A stretch of DNA of 64,000 nt from contig JAHZIX010000049.1 of NCBI GenBank assembly GCA_022601195.1, positions 1-64,000 of the forward strand. The letters run 5' to 3'. A model generated the notes under the pieces. That model ran no database searches and was not told the DNA's origin. It was given only the letters and a program-made list of their open reading frames with translations. The translations under genes were made by a program, and so were the position numbers. How positions within the stretch are numbered: position 1 is the stretch's first letter; every line of letters begins with the position of its first letter. The DNA comes from Deltaproteobacteria bacterium. GTDB taxonomy: Bacteria > Acidobacteriota > Thermoanaerobaculia > Multivoradales > JAHZIX01. Below, one piece after another: positions 45,073-56,100 of this stretch.

Positions 45073-46475
45073 AACTCGGGCCCTCCGGTACTCGCTACTC
45101 TGCTCACCGCTTTGCTCGGCCGGCCGACCCCCAAGACACCCTTGACCTCCGCCACGGCAATCACCGGCAAGAAGCGGCAGAAGAGGAGAAATAGGGTGAA
45201 GAACAGGCCGAAGCTCCCCAACAAAGTCGCCACCTCGACGGAAGTCGGCACATAGCTGGCCCAACTGGACGGCAGGAAGTCTCGGTGTAGCGAGGTAACG
45301 ATGATCACAAAACGCTCGAACCACATGCCGATGTTGATGAAAATCGTCGCAACGAAAACCACTGCCAGGTTGCGACGGCAACGGCGAAACCAGAAGAGTT
45401 GGGGAACCAGGACGTTACAGCTCACCATGATCCAATAGGCCCAGGCCATCGGCCCCATGGCACGGTTGAGAAAGACGAAGCGCTCGTACTCACTCCCGGA
45501 ATAGAGGGCCGTAAAGAACTCGGTTCCATAAGCCAGCATCACCATGCCGGAGGTCACCAGCACCAACTTGGTCATGGCGTCGATGTGATTGAGGGTCAGG
45601 TAATCCTCGATGCGCATTGTCTTGCGAGCGATGATCATCAGGGTAAGCACCATCGACATCCCTGAAAAAATGGCACCGGCAACGAAATAGGGGGGGAAAA
45701 TCGTCGCGTGCCAACCGGGCAAGACCGAAGTGGCAAAGTCGAAGCTGACGATGGAGTGCACCGACAACACCAGAGGGGTCGCCAGGCCGGCGAGCAGCAG
45801 ATAGACCAACTCATAGCGGTGCCAGGTCCGCATGGAGCCGTTCCAACCGAAACTCATGACTCGAAAGGCCCTCTTGCGCCAACCCTTGCGGAATCGGTCC
45901 CGCAGGGTCGCCAGATCGGGAATCAAGCCGAAGTACCAGAACACCGCCGAGATGATGAAGTAGACGCTGATGGCGAAAACGTCCCATAGCAGCGGGGAGC
46001 GGAAATTGACCCACAGACTGCCCCGGGAGTTGGCATACGGCAACATCCAAAAGGCCAACCACGGACGCCCCATGTGGATCACCGGAAAGATGCCGGCACA
46101 AATCACTGCGAACAGAGTCATCGCTTCCGCGGCACGGTTAACCGAGGTGCGCCATCGCTGCCGAAAGAGGAACAAGACCGCCGAAATCAACGTACCGGCA
46201 TGGCCAATGCCGACCCAGAAAACGAAATTGGTGATGTCGAAGGCCCAGCCAATGGTCTTGTTGAGCCCCCAGGTGCCGATTCCCGTGGCGATCTGGTAGC
46301 TCACCGCGACGACCCCGAGGCCGAGAAACGCCAACGAGACCAGGAATGCCCCCCACCAAAGCGGGGTGGCTTTCCCCTCGAGGGGACGGGAAACATCAGC
46401 GGTGACCTGTCCCGGGGTTTTCTCCCCGGCAATCAATGGCGGCCGAACCGGCTGCTCAAGCATGAGAGTCGACAT
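45069..46475 (-). CDS. actC: Alternative complex III subunit ActC (NrfD/PsrC family)
   Basis: 468 residues, about ten membrane helices. The segments GWAFDITNFVFWVGIGHAGT, VIHMGRPWLAFWMLPYAN and LWVNFRSPLLWD are hallmarks of ActC/NrfD quinol-site subunits. Overlaps actB by 20 bases. With ActB it passes electrons from menaquinol or ubiquinol to the iron-sulfur clusters; proton translocation by this complex has been proposed from structures of homologues. Confidence 0.95.
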   Translation of the reverse strand: MSTLMLEQPVRPPLIAGEKTPGQVTADVSRPLEGKATPLWWGAFLVSLAFLGLGVVAVSYQIATGIGTWGLNKTIGWAFDITNFVFWVGIGHAGTLISAVLFLFRQRWRTSVNRAAEAMTLFAVICAGIFPVIHMGRPWLAFWMLPYANSRGSLWVNFRSPLLWDVFAISVYFIISAVFWYFGLIPDLATLRDRFRKGWRKRAFRVMSFGWNGSMRTWHRYELVYLLLAGLATPLVLSVHSIVSFDFATSVLPGWHATIFPPYFVAGAIFSGMSMVLTLMIIARKTMRIEDYLTLNHIDAMTKLVLVTSGMVMLAYGTEFFTALYSGSEYERFVFLNRAMGPMAWAYWIMVSCNVLVPQLFWFRRCRRNLAVVFVATIFINIGMWFERFVIIVTSLHRDFLPSSWASYVPTSVEVATLLGSFGLFFTLFLLFCRFLPVIAVAEVKGVLGVGRPSKAVSRVASTGGPEL

Positions 46476-49400
46476 GACCCTCCTCCTCTTCCTGCCGGTC
46501 GTGACTCGGCTGGTCGTGACTCGGCTGGTCGTGACTCGGCTGGTTGCGAATCAGCCGCTGATACCCGACCGACGGCTGAATATTGAGCTCCTCGAAGAGC
46601 CGATAATGACGAGGGTCGGCAACGGATTTAACGATTTCGCTGTCGGGGTTCGCCAGGTCCCCGAAGACGATGGCCCCCGCCGGGCAACTCTGTTGACAGG
46701 CGGTCTCCACCGCCCCCGCCGCGAGCTCTTCTCCACGGCTCCCGGCCGATATCTTGGCTTCCTGAATGCGCTGCACACAGAAGGAACACTTCTCCATGAC
46801 ACCCCGGGAGCGCACCGTTACATCGGGATTCAGAACCAAGTTCGCGGTGGCGTCTTCTCGTGAGTACTCGAACCAATTGAAGCGACGCACCTTGAGGGGA
46901 CAGTTGTTGGCGCAGTAACGAGTCCCGACACAACGGTTGTAGACCTGTTGGTTGAGCCCTTCCTCGCTATGCACCGTGGCCAGAACCGGGCAAACGGACT
47001 CGCACGGAGCGTTGTCACAGTGGTGGCAGAGCATGGGCTGGTGGGACACCTGGAGGTCATCGCCATCCTGCGAGTAATAGCGGTCGATGCGCATCCAATA
47101 AAGATCGCGGCGGCGGCGCACCTCGTCGCGGCCCACCACCGGTATGTTGTTTTCTACCTGGCAAGCGATGACGCAGGCCGAACAGCCGGTACAGGCCGTC
47201 AGGTCGATGGCCATGCCCCAATGGTGCTTACCCGCAGCAAAGTCCGGCCACAGATTCGCCTCTGGGAAGTGACCGTGGGGCGTCCCAGCAGTGCGGTCTG
47301 CACGGTAGGCAGCCAGCGACGCCTGCTGCACGATAGGCCGAGGATGACCGTCCGCGGCGCGCAGCTTTTCCGGAACCTCCAGATCGTTGTAGACCTGACT
47401 CTTGGCCAACTGCTGGTGGCCGCCGGCGAGCTCGACCTTCACTCCATGAACGACGGTTTCGAGCTCTCCGCCGCGGCGGTTCAGCCAGCCGGCAGCCCGC
47501 ACTCCAACGGTGCCGCCCTCCTCCACCGTCGGCTGCCCTTCGACCCACACGGGACCAACATCTGCAAAACGATCCGTACCGGCCCGACCGTAGCCCACGG
47601 CTACCGCCACCACGGCATCGTGCTGTCCGGGCTGAAGGAAAGTGGGCAACACCAAATCTTGGTCACCGTCCGACCCGGAGATTCTCACCAGGTCCCCCTC
47701 TTCGATACCGAGCCTGGAAGCCGCCGCCGGAGACAGGCAAGCGTAATTGTCCCAACTGACCTTGCTCACCGGATCCGGCAGTTCTTGCAACCAACCGTTG
47801 TGGGCGTGGCGGCCATCGAGCATTCCAGCCTTCGGATAAAGGAGGAGCGATAGGGAGTCCCCGGAGGAGTCCCCAGAGGAATGCCCCGCACCGTCCTCGT
47901 TCAGGGCCGTCAACACCGCCGGGTCGAAGGAGCCGGGCGTGAGAGCTGCCCTTTCCACCCGGGTAAAGCCATCGTGCAAAGCTCGATCCCAGAAGGCCCG
48001 AAAGCCAGAATCTGAGGAATCGGAATCCGGCGATCCTGGAACCTCCGCCTCTGCTTCTTCGCCACTGCCCTCACTTCCCCACACCTGCCGCTTCCACGTC
48101 TCCTGCAGCCACTCCAGCTCGCTGTGGGGATCACCGCTCCAGGCCAGCAGGGAGCTGGCGAAGCCGCGAGCTTGGCCCAGGTGTCGGACCAGTGGCTGAG
48201 TCAAGCTGAACATTCCTAGAACCGGCTCGGCATCTCGCCAATCCGCCAGGAAGTGAGGTTCCGGACAGACCGCCCCTGCCACGGAAGCGGTCTCGTCCAA
48301 GGACTGGGAAAAGCTCACGGAGAGGGGTACCCGGGCGATCAGCTCCGCCCATTCCTCGCCACCGGGGAGGTCGTAGACCGGGTTGACGCCGCGAATCAGA
48401 AGCGCCTCCACCTGACCTTCGGCAAGCTCCTGACGCAACTCTGCGAGAGCCTTGTCACTCCCCTGCTTCTGTTGGGACGGGTGCTCCAAATCGAGGCATC
48501 GGCCGTAGCCATCCAAGAGGTGGTTGAGTAGATTGCAGAGGATCTGCGCCTCCAAATCCTGGCTGCCGCAAACCACCAAGGCATGGCCCCGGGCCTGCCA
48601 CAGTCGCTCGGCGGCCGCGGCCACGGGTGGCGGTACGGGCCCCGCCACCGCGAAGGGAGGCTCGATGGCTTCGCTGGAGCGGTGGGCCAGCTCAGCCGCC
48701 AAATGACTCATCCAAGTCGTTTGCTCCGCCGGATGTACCGTCACCCGCTGATCCGCGTTGCTGCCCGTCAAGGACACCCGCGATTCGAACTGCAGGTGAT
48801 AGGACATGCGCGGCGGGTCACCGGACAAGTCCCGGGCCGCACTGTAGCCCGCGGTGAACTCCACCGGAGAGATCCAGGTCGCCAGGAAATCGGCGTCGAA
48901 GCTGACCACGACTTCCGCCGCCTCGAAACGATAGTGAGGCAACACCCGCGAGCCGTGAGTTTCGGCGTGGGCATCGAGGATCGCTGAACAGGACAATGGG
49001 TCATAGACGACGTGGCGGAAGTCTTCGAACCTCTCCCCAAAGCGGGTGATCGCCGCCAACTCGCTGGGGCTATGAATCGTCTCGGTGAGCAGGCGAATCG
49101 CCCGACCGGCCCCGGAGTTCAAGGCTCCCTCGATGCGAGGATCGATATCTCGGAGAGCGGTGGCTTCTCCCTTCCACAGGGGCTGCGGCAGCCGTTGTGA
49201 GTCGTAGAGCTCCAATAGGGAAGCTTGGCCGACGGCACACAACCCGCCACGAGACAGGGCGTGGAGGGAATTGCCCTCCAGCTTCAGGGGACGGCCGTCC
49301 CGGCTCCTTACCACTGCCCCACAGGCAGCACTGCAAGCTCCGCAGGTGGAGGCGTACCAGTTCGACTGCCCCGGAACCATCTCCGGAGACCCTTCGAGTA

Positions 49401-49596
49401 GAGGGATCGCCTCCGGAGCCGGCCCCCGGGAACAACCCACGGCAGCACCGGCAACCAGAAAGCCGCTGGCCTTCAGGAAATCCCGGCGCGGGAAACCCTG
49501 CAGCTGTTCGGCGCCTCGACGAGCCTTCTCCTGCCGCAAACTATCCGTCATCCCCTCCGCGGGGCTCCGTTCCTGTCGCTTTGCCTTGATGGACAT
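46456..49596 (-). CDS. actB: Alternative complex III subunit ActB (iron-sulfur, molybdopterin-like fold)
   Basis: 1046 residues from the ATG at 49596, six bases after a GAGGG site. A twin-arginine-like leader (FPRRDFLKASGFLVAGAAVG) ends in a possible lipobox Cys. Residues 60-720 have the molybdopterin-enzyme fold, which carries no cofactor in known ActB proteins. The C-terminal ferredoxin part has four Cys groups (CTGCSACVIAC, CHHCDNAPCESVC, CVGTRYCANNC and CSFC with CQQSCP), fitting three 4Fe-4S and one 3Fe-4S cluster. The tail carries three copies of QPSHD and an acidic end, an oddity not needed by the family. Confidence 0.94.
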   Translation of the reverse strand: MSIKAKRQERSPAEGMTDSLRQEKARRGAEQLQGFPRRDFLKASGFLVAGAAVGCSRGPAPEAIPLLEGSPEMVPGQSNWYASTCGACSAACGAVVRSRDGRPLKLEGNSLHALSRGGLCAVGQASLLELYDSQRLPQPLWKGEATALRDIDPRIEGALNSGAGRAIRLLTETIHSPSELAAITRFGERFEDFRHVVYDPLSCSAILDAHAETHGSRVLPHYRFEAAEVVVSFDADFLATWISPVEFTAGYSAARDLSGDPPRMSYHLQFESRVSLTGSNADQRVTVHPAEQTTWMSHLAAELAHRSSEAIEPPFAVAGPVPPPVAAAAERLWQARGHALVVCGSQDLEAQILCNLLNHLLDGYGRCLDLEHPSQQKQGSDKALAELRQELAEGQVEALLIRGVNPVYDLPGGEEWAELIARVPLSVSFSQSLDETASVAGAVCPEPHFLADWRDAEPVLGMFSLTQPLVRHLGQARGFASSLLAWSGDPHSELEWLQETWKRQVWGSEGSGEEAEAEVPGSPDSDSSDSGFRAFWDRALHDGFTRVERAALTPGSFDPAVLTALNEDGAGHSSGDSSGDSLSLLLYPKAGMLDGRHAHNGWLQELPDPVSKVSWDNYACLSPAAASRLGIEEGDLVRISGSDGDQDLVLPTFLQPGQHDAVVAVAVGYGRAGTDRFADVGPVWVEGQPTVEEGGTVGVRAAGWLNRRGGELETVVHGVKVELAGGHQQLAKSQVYNDLEVPEKLRAADGHPRPIVQQASLAAYRADRTAGTPHGHFPEANLWPDFAAGKHHWGMAIDLTACTGCSACVIACQVENNIPVVGRDEVRRRRDLYWMRIDRYYSQDGDDLQVSHQPMLCHHCDNAPCESVCPVLATVHSEEGLNQQVYNRCVGTRYCANNCPLKVRRFNWFEYSREDATANLVLNPDVTVRSRGVMEKCSFCVQRIQEAKISAGSRGEELAAGAVETACQQSCPAGAIVFGDLANPDSEIVKSVADPRHYRLFEELNIQPSVGYQRLIRNQPSHDQPSHDQPSHDRQEEEEGHVDSHA
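46501..46545 (-). repeat. Three 15-base tandem repeats in the actB 3' end
   Basis: Unit GTGACTCGGCTGGTC (plus strand) three times, the last with one change. In frame it codes for the QPSHD pentapeptide repeats near the ActB C-terminus. Confidence 0.95.
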
Positions 49597-49603
49597 CACA
49601 CCC

Positions 49604-50257
49604 TCAGTAGTGACAGCTCACGCAATCGGTTGACGCCACCGGAGTCGCCGCGTTCTTCCCCTTGCCGAAGGGATCGCGATGACAATCGATGCACCACCCC
49701 ATAGATAGGCTCTCCATCTGGCGAACCCTCTCCATGGTCTCAATGGGGCCGTGGCATTTCTGGCATCGAACATCTGCCGCAAGGTGAGGCCGATGATCGA
49801 AGTAGACGAAGTCCGGGAGCTGGTGAATCCGCTCCCACTGGATCGGCTGCGGCTCACCCCCTGCCACTGGCAAGAGGCTCTCGTCGAGAGCCAGGGCCTG
49901 ATAGAGCTTGGCCAACTCCGGCGAGACCACTTTTTCCGGGTCACGGCCTTGTGCTTCTGCAGCCAGCTCCTCGGCGCGTACCTGACTGCGCGGAGCTTTG
50001 ATGAAGCGGTGGCAGTTCATGCACACATCCGCCGAAGGAATGCCGGCGTATCGGCTGCGCTGGGCTCCGGAATGGCAGTATTGGCAATCGATCTGAAGCT
50101 CGCCGGCGTGCAGTCGGTGCGAGTAGGCCACGGGTTGAACCGGCTCGTAGCCCTGATTGTTTCCCGGCCCACGCATCTCAGCAGCTCGCGGCAGCAATGC
50201 CAGCGACGCCAAGGCAATGCCAGTGGCGAGGATGAGGGTCAGAATTCGCGAGCGCAT
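49604..50257 (-). CDS. actA: Alternative complex III subunit ActA, pentaheme cytochrome c
   Basis: 217 residues starting MRSRILTL after GGTGGGAG; a start at 50278 is possible but less good. One N-terminal membrane helix, then five heme-binding sites in order: CQYCH, CMNCH, CQKCH, CIDCH and CVSCH, exactly the number known for ActA. It is the first act gene, 24 bases after narI, which joins the two respiratory gene sets in one transcript. Acts in the periplasm in electron transfer from ActB. Confidence 0.95.
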   Translation of the reverse strand: MRSRILTLILATGIALASLALLPRAAEMRGPGNNQGYEPVQPVAYSHRLHAGELQIDCQYCHSGAQRSRYAGIPSADVCMNCHRFIKAPRSQVRAEELAAEAQGRDPEKVVSPELAKLYQALALDESLLPVAGGEPQPIQWERIHQLPDFVYFDHRPHLAADVRCQKCHGPIETMERVRQMESLSMGWCIDCHRDPFGKGKNAATPVASTDCVSCHY

Positions 50258-50281
50258 CCCACTACTCCCACCTTCCAAGAG

Positions 50282-50992
50282 TTATCGCTGCACCAACCGG
50301 GCCGTTCTCGGATCCCGGTTCCACCGCACGACCTGTCGCTTTCGCCAAAGATAGGGATTCGGTACGACCAGGATGTGAACGAGCCGCGTGAACGGGAAAA
50401 ATCCGATGAGCAACCAAGCGTTGAGAATGTGCAGCTTCACCGCCCAGGGCAAAGCGGCAACCCAATCCACTTGAGGACTGAGCTTGGCGAGAGACCACAA
50501 GTAAGGGCTGGCCGTGGTGGCGAACCAGGCCGATCCCCAAGGATGGAAAACCGCAACATAAACACCGCTCGCCAGCTGGAATAGCAAGAGTGCGTAGAGC
50601 ACCCAATCTGCCTTCGAAGTGACCCGCAGGAGTTTGCTGTTCGATCTTCGCCGTGCCAAGATCGCCAAGAATCCCACCAACGTCATGACGCCAAAGGCCA
50701 GCGCCGATACCTCGAGGATGTAAAGGCGCAAGGGGCGAGTATTCCAAGCCAGGATGCTGCTCGGAACGAGAAAGGCTATGGCATGCCCCGCCAGCACCGT
50801 CAAGATCCCGTAGTGAAAAGGAACCATGCCCCAAAAATGTTGTCGATTCTCGAGGAACTGGGACGAGAGACTCGAATAGGAAAAAGTCTCGGCCCGATAG
50901 CGGTAGATCGTTCCGAGAAAAAACAGCACTAAAGCTACATAGGGGACTGCCACGAACAGCAGCTGGTCCAAGTAGTGAGAAAGTTGTGTCAT
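50282..50992 (-). CDS. narI: Respiratory nitrate reductase gamma subunit NarI
   Basis: 236 residues with five membrane helices. Heme b ligands are expected from His in FHYGILTVLAGHAIAFLVP (helix 2) and VKLHILNAWLLIGFFPFTRLVH (helix 5, two His), as in the E. coli protein. It oxidises quinol and anchors NarGH at the cytoplasmic face. The start overlaps narJ by 4 bases. Confidence 0.96.
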   Translation of the reverse strand: MTQLSHYLDQLLFVAVPYVALVLFFLGTIYRYRAETFSYSSLSSQFLENRQHFWGMVPFHYGILTVLAGHAIAFLVPSSILAWNTRPLRLYILEVSALAFGVMTLVGFLAILARRRSNSKLLRVTSKADWVLYALLLFQLASGVYVAVFHPWGSAWFATTASPYLWSLAKLSPQVDWVAALPWAVKLHILNAWLLIGFFPFTRLVHILVVPNPYLWRKRQVVRWNRDPRTARLVQR

Positions 50993-51621
50993 GCCACCGG
51001 CCTCCCGGCAGGAGCCGGTCCACGAGGTGGTCTTGGCGCCGTGCCTGCCGTTCCAATCTGTACCAAGTCCGCATCGATCCGTTGCCGCGGCTGCGCCACG
51101 GGAAGATCCCCCTTCTTCTCTTCGGTGAGAATCACCAGCGTGTCCAGCAAACCCGCGAAGTCGCTCTGCTTGTCGCGCAGGGCCTGCCGCATCACTAGCA
51201 AAGCCGGCAATAAAAACCGCGCGGCGAAAGGTGCCGCGAGCTCGTTCGAAAGGCGCCCCTGGGCAGCAACTAGCGAGCTCAGATGGTCCGGCAGCTCACC
51301 GTCTTCGTCGATGTTCAGCTCTTCCAGAAGATCCCGGCACCGAACTAGGAACCGCCCCCGCTCGTATTGCTCGCCATAAAGATGCCAACCGATCTCCAGG
51401 GAGCAGGTTGGGTTCAGGTCGAACGTCCGGGTATATAGCTCCTCTAGCTCCGACACGCTCCGGCCGGCCAGCTCCTCTTCGACCTCGAGCAGCCCTGCGG
51501 CGGCGCTAGAACAGCTGACCGCCAAGGCTTGCCGGCATTGGTGTAGGCGTTGGCGATAGCTGCCATCTGGGTAGCGCAACAGCTTCCCCAGCTCGCTCCA
51601 GATTGCGGGGTGAGTACTCAT
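50989..51621 (-). CDS. narJ: Nitrate reductase assembly chaperone NarJ
   Basis: 210 residues, all-helical TorD/NarJ-family chaperone that inserts the molybdenum cofactor into NarG. The recognisable core is EELYTRTFDLNPTCSLEIGW followed by LYGEQYERGRFLV. The C-terminus is Pro/Arg-rich (GTAPRPPRGPAPAGR). ATGA overlaps with narH upstream and narI downstream show translational coupling. Confidence 0.95.
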   Translation of the reverse strand: MSTHPAIWSELGKLLRYPDGSYRQRLHQCRQALAVSCSSAAAGLLEVEEELAGRSVSELEELYTRTFDLNPTCSLEIGWHLYGEQYERGRFLVRCRDLLEELNIDEDGELPDHLSSLVAAQGRLSNELAAPFAARFLLPALLVMRQALRDKQSDFAGLLDTLVILTEEKKGDLPVAQPRQRIDADLVQIGTAGTAPRPPRGPAPAGRPVA

Positions 51622-53111
51622 AGCCCCCTCTTCGGCCCTGCGGTAAAACCAAAGCCAACACTTTGGCGATGGCCATGGGGCTCCTCGATCATCTGAATCG
51701 CCTCCTCGCGATGCATCGGCGGGATCACGAAGCGGTCATCAAAGGTACATAGAGCGGTGAGGCGGTAAATCGCCTCGGCCTCTTCCACCGAACAGTTCGC
51801 TTCTCGCAGGGCCCGAGCTGCACTTTCTTCGTCCACATCCCCTACGGTCAACGCTCGGCGATAGAGCCTCACGGCCTTCTGCTTGCGCAGGGCGTAGCGC
51901 ACCAACCCCTCGTTGCCGGCGCCGAGCAGTTTGGCCAAGTAGGCGATCGGTACGCGGGATTGGTCGATGTCGTGAAAAAGATTTCCATCGGTAAAGTGAT
52001 AGACACTGTCGCCTTCCTTGCCGGCCATCACGGGAGACATGGGCGGGACATAGAAGAGCATCGGAAGCGTCCGGTACTCGAGATGGGGAGGCAAAGCGAT
52101 CTTCCACTCCTTGACAAAGCGGTAGACAGGAGATTTGCGAGCCGATTCAATGACATCGTCCGGGATGCCATTCGCCTTGGCGGCCGCCACCACCTCCGGG
52201 TCCCAGGGATCGAGAATCATTGAGCGATGCCCTTCGACAATCTCCTCGTCCGGGAGCTTCGCCACTTCTTCGATGCGTTCGGCATCGTAGAGCAGAACCC
52301 CCAGGTAGCGGATGCGCCCCACACAGGAATGAAAACAAGCCGGCGCCTGCCCTGTCTCGAGGCGCGGGTAGCAGAGAATGCACTTCTCCGATTTTCCCGT
52401 GTGCCAGTTGTAATAGGTTTTTTTGTACGGGCAGGCTGCGATGCAGGAACGCCAGGCTCGGCAACGTTTTTGGTCGATGAGAACGATGCCATCCTCACCA
52501 CGCTTGTACAGAGCCCCGGAAGGACAGGACGCCACACAGGAAGGGTTGAGGCAGTGATTACAGATACGGGGAAAGTAGAACATCACGAGGCGTTCCACCG
52601 CGGACAACTGCTGACGTTGCTCTTCGGTCAGTGCATCCAGGTTCGGGTCGTTCGCCGCGTAGATCTCGGAGCCGCCTAGATCGTCATCCCAATTCGGCCC
52701 TGCCTCGACTTCCATATACTCACCGGTAACCCTCGACACCGGTCGCGCAACCGGCTGGTCATCGCCTTCCGGTGCATCGAAAAGATTTTCGTAATCGTAG
52801 GTCCACGGCTCGTAGTAATCGTCCATGCTGGGCTGATGCGGGTTGTGAAAGATATTCGCCATGACCTTTGCCGGCCCTGTCGACTTGAGCTTCAACTCAC
52901 CTTTCTTGACCTCCCAACCTCCCTGGTATTTCTCCTGGTCCTCCCAGGCGGTAGGAAACCCCGTCCCCGGCTTGGTTTCGACGTTGTTCCACCACATATA
53001 TTCGGTACCCTGTCGATCCGTCCACACGTTCTTGCAGGCGATCGAGCAGGTATGGCAACCGATGCACTTGTCCAAGTGAAACACCATCGAAACTTGAGAT
53101 CGCACGTCCAT
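51618..53111 (-). CDS. narH: Respiratory nitrate reductase beta subunit NarH
   Basis: 497 residues from MDVRSQVSMVF, preceded by AGGGGAG; the frame is open to 53237 inside narG but has no site there. Iron-sulfur motifs: CIGCHTCSIACKNVW, CNHCLNPSCVASCPSGA, CRAWRSCIAACPYKK (Trp in place of the second Cys, as in the 3Fe-4S site of NarH) and CILCYPRL with CFHSC. It carries electrons from NarI heme to NarG. Confidence 0.96.
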   Translation of the reverse strand: MDVRSQVSMVFHLDKCIGCHTCSIACKNVWTDRQGTEYMWWNNVETKPGTGFPTAWEDQEKYQGGWEVKKGELKLKSTGPAKVMANIFHNPHQPSMDDYYEPWTYDYENLFDAPEGDDQPVARPVSRVTGEYMEVEAGPNWDDDLGGSEIYAANDPNLDALTEEQRQQLSAVERLVMFYFPRICNHCLNPSCVASCPSGALYKRGEDGIVLIDQKRCRAWRSCIAACPYKKTYYNWHTGKSEKCILCYPRLETGQAPACFHSCVGRIRYLGVLLYDAERIEEVAKLPDEEIVEGHRSMILDPWDPEVVAAAKANGIPDDVIESARKSPVYRFVKEWKIALPPHLEYRTLPMLFYVPPMSPVMAGKEGDSVYHFTDGNLFHDIDQSRVPIAYLAKLLGAGNEGLVRYALRKQKAVRLYRRALTVGDVDEESAARALREANCSVEEAEAIYRLTALCTFDDRFVIPPMHREEAIQMIEEPHGHRQSVGFGFTAGPKRGL

Positions 53112-53139
53112 ATTGAGTCTCCCCTGGTCGATTTCCGGC

Positions 53140-56100
53140 TTACCACTCGAGCGTCGGTAGCTTACGGACCAAGATGTGGGTATCCCGGTTGCAGCCGGTG
53201 GGACCCCAATAGTTGAAATGAAAGGTGAACTGCCCATAGCCGCCCGCCATCAGATTGGGCTTGAGCCGGGTCCGAGTCAGACTGTTGTGTCCTCCCGCCC
53301 GACGGCGGCCCCGTAGGGGAGACTTAGGCACCGAGATGGTGCGTTCCGGAGAGTGATATTGGATGCAGATTCCGTTGGGGATGCGTGCCGAGACCGCTGC
53401 CCGCGTCACCACCACGCCGTTGTCATTGAAGACCTCTACCCAATCGTTGTCGACCACTCCAATATCCTTGGCATCCTGAACACTCATCCAAAACGGCTCG
53501 CAACCCCGGGAGAGCACAGTCATCCGCTCGTTGTCGCCGTAGGTGGAATGGATATGCCATTTGCCGTGAGGCGTCAGGTAGTTGAGCATCTTGGTCTCAC
53601 CGGGATCGCCGGTGAACTTCAGATCCGCGTATTGGGTCGGCAGGGGTTTCGGCTTGTAGGTAGGTACGTGTTCTCCGAACTCCAGATACAACGGATGATC
53701 CAGATAGAAGTGCTGCCGACCGGTCAGCGTCCGCCAGGGCACCAAAGCCTCGACGTTATAAGTAAAGGGTGAGTAAGCTCGGCCATTTTCCGTCAGGCCA
53801 GACCACATGGGGCTGTTGATCAGACGGTGGGGTTGGGCTTGCAGATCCGAGTAAGAGGTCCGCACCGACCGTGCCTTTTCTGCCAAGTGAGCCAGGGGCA
53901 AACCGGTCTTCTCTTCCATATTGAGATAGGAGCGGTAAGCGAGCTCTCCATTGGTAACCGATGCCAGCTGGAGGATCAAGTTGCAAGCGTCCACATCCTC
54001 TTTGATGGAAGGATAGCTCTCCCCGTTCCACCCCTCCGCGGGCTGGGTCTGGGCCAAGTCGTCGTAGACGTCTTCGATGTTGTAGTGGGTACCGTGGGCG
54101 CCCAGGCCGCCGCTGCGTGCTGCGGGACCAAAGGTGCAAAACTGTTTGTACAGGTTGGCGTAATCACGGCGCACCACTTTCATACCTGGCATGGTCACAC
54201 CGGGAATGGCCTCCACTTCACCGTTGATCCAATCACCAATTTGAGCCTGAGCGATCTCCGCTGGCGAGTCGTGAGCCAGAGGCGAGGCGACCAGGTCCTC
54301 CACCGGTTCCGGGAAATGGCGCGCCGCCAACTCGGAGAATTTCTCCGCCACGGCTCGAAAGATCTGCCAGTCGCTTTTCGATTCCCAGCACGGCGGAACC
54401 GCTTGAGAAAGGGGATGGATAAAACTGTGCATATCCGTCGAGTTGAGATCCGCCTTCTCGTACCAGGTGGCTGCCGGTAAGACGATGTCGGAGTAGAGAG
54501 CTGAAGTATCCATACGGAAGTTGAGATCGACCACCAGATCCATCTTGCCGTCCGGAGCGGGCCGCCAGTTCACTTCCTTGACGGAATCTTCCGCCAGCTC
54601 CTCCGCGCAGGAATTGGAGTGGGTTCCCAGGTAGTGCTTGAGGAAGTACTCATGCCCCTTGGCACTCGCCATGAGGGCATTGCCGCGCCAGATGTACCAG
54701 ACCCGGGGCCAGTTCTCTTCCGCGTCGGGGTCCTCCACCGAGAACTTGAGCTTGCGCTCTTTCAGTTGTTCCACAACCCAAGCGATGATCTCTTCATCGC
54801 TCTCGGCCCCTTGCTCCCGGGCCTGTTTCACCAAGTCCAAGGTGTTGCGGTCGAATTGCGGATAGAAGGGCAGCCAACCATTGCGCACCGCTTTGACCTG
54901 CAGGTCCATAGTGTGGCCCTGAGCATGCTTTTGCGGCGGCTGGGGCACGGTGTGGTAGTCCGTGAAAGACTTCTCATAGCGCCATTGATCGGTATTGACG
55001 TAGTGCCAACTGGGAGCGTTCTGGAGGCGAGGCGCACCCCCCCAATCCTTTCCAAAAGCCACCGCCCCCCAGGATTCCCCAGGAGCCAGCTTTTCCTGAC
55101 CGACGTAATGGGCCAGACCACCGCCATTGACTCCTATACAGCCGCAGAACATCAGGGCGTGGATGCCAGCGCGATACATCAGGTTGGCGTGGTACCAGTG
55201 ATTGATGCCGGCGCCGATGATGATGGTGCATTTCCCCTCGGTTTTTTCGGCAGTCACCACCCACTCCCGAGCGAAACGAATCACCATCTCGCGACTCATT
55301 CCCGTGTAGCTCTCGGCCCAAGCCGGCGTATAGGGCACGTCCGCAGTGTCGTAGTCTTCCGCATAGGCTCCCGGCAGACCTCTGCCGACTCCGTACTGCG
55401 CCATCAGAACGTCGTAGATGGTGGCGACCGGCACTCGGCCGCCGTCTTCCGTCTCCACCCACCGCATCGGCACCCCTCGGAGCATCGAGGAGCCCTCGGC
55501 GAAGTCGTCGAAGCTGACCTGGTAGACCTCGTCGTGGCGGTCTAGAAAGGTCAGCTCCGGAGCTATTTCGGAACCGTCCTTGCCGTCTTCGAGCTTGAGA
55601 TTCCACTTGCCCTTAGCACCCCAACGGAAGCCGGAGCTCCCCAGGGGCATCTTCGGCCGGTCCGCTCCCTCGTCCCACATGAGGAACTTCCACTCGCCGT
55701 TTTCCTCCTCGGAGTACCGAGCCAACCGACCGGCGCGCAGCATCTGGCCGGGGCGGTAATGGTCTCCCTCGGGAGTCAACTCGACCAGGTAGGGAGCGTC
55801 GGTGTATTTCTTGGTGTAGTCGATGAAATAGGGCACCTGTTTCTCGTGGTGCGCCTCTTTCAGAATCACGTGGTTGACCGCCATCCACCAGGCACCGTCC
55901 TGGCCGGCGTTGATGGACACCCACTCGTCGGCGTATTTGGCAACCTGGTTGAAGTCCGGAGCGAAGACCCACATTTTGGTACCGTTGTGCCGCGCCTCGG
56001 CCGCAAAATGGGTGTCCGGGGTGCGAGTCATATTGAGGTTCGAGCCCACCACCGCCAGCAGCTTTGAGTTGTACCAATCGGCACTCTCGTTGACGTCGGT

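Noticed and set aside
45073-45381. Long N-terminal extension of actD
   Set aside because: Lies wholly inside actC in another frame; the GTG at 45072 overlaps the actC stop in the usual GTGA fashion.
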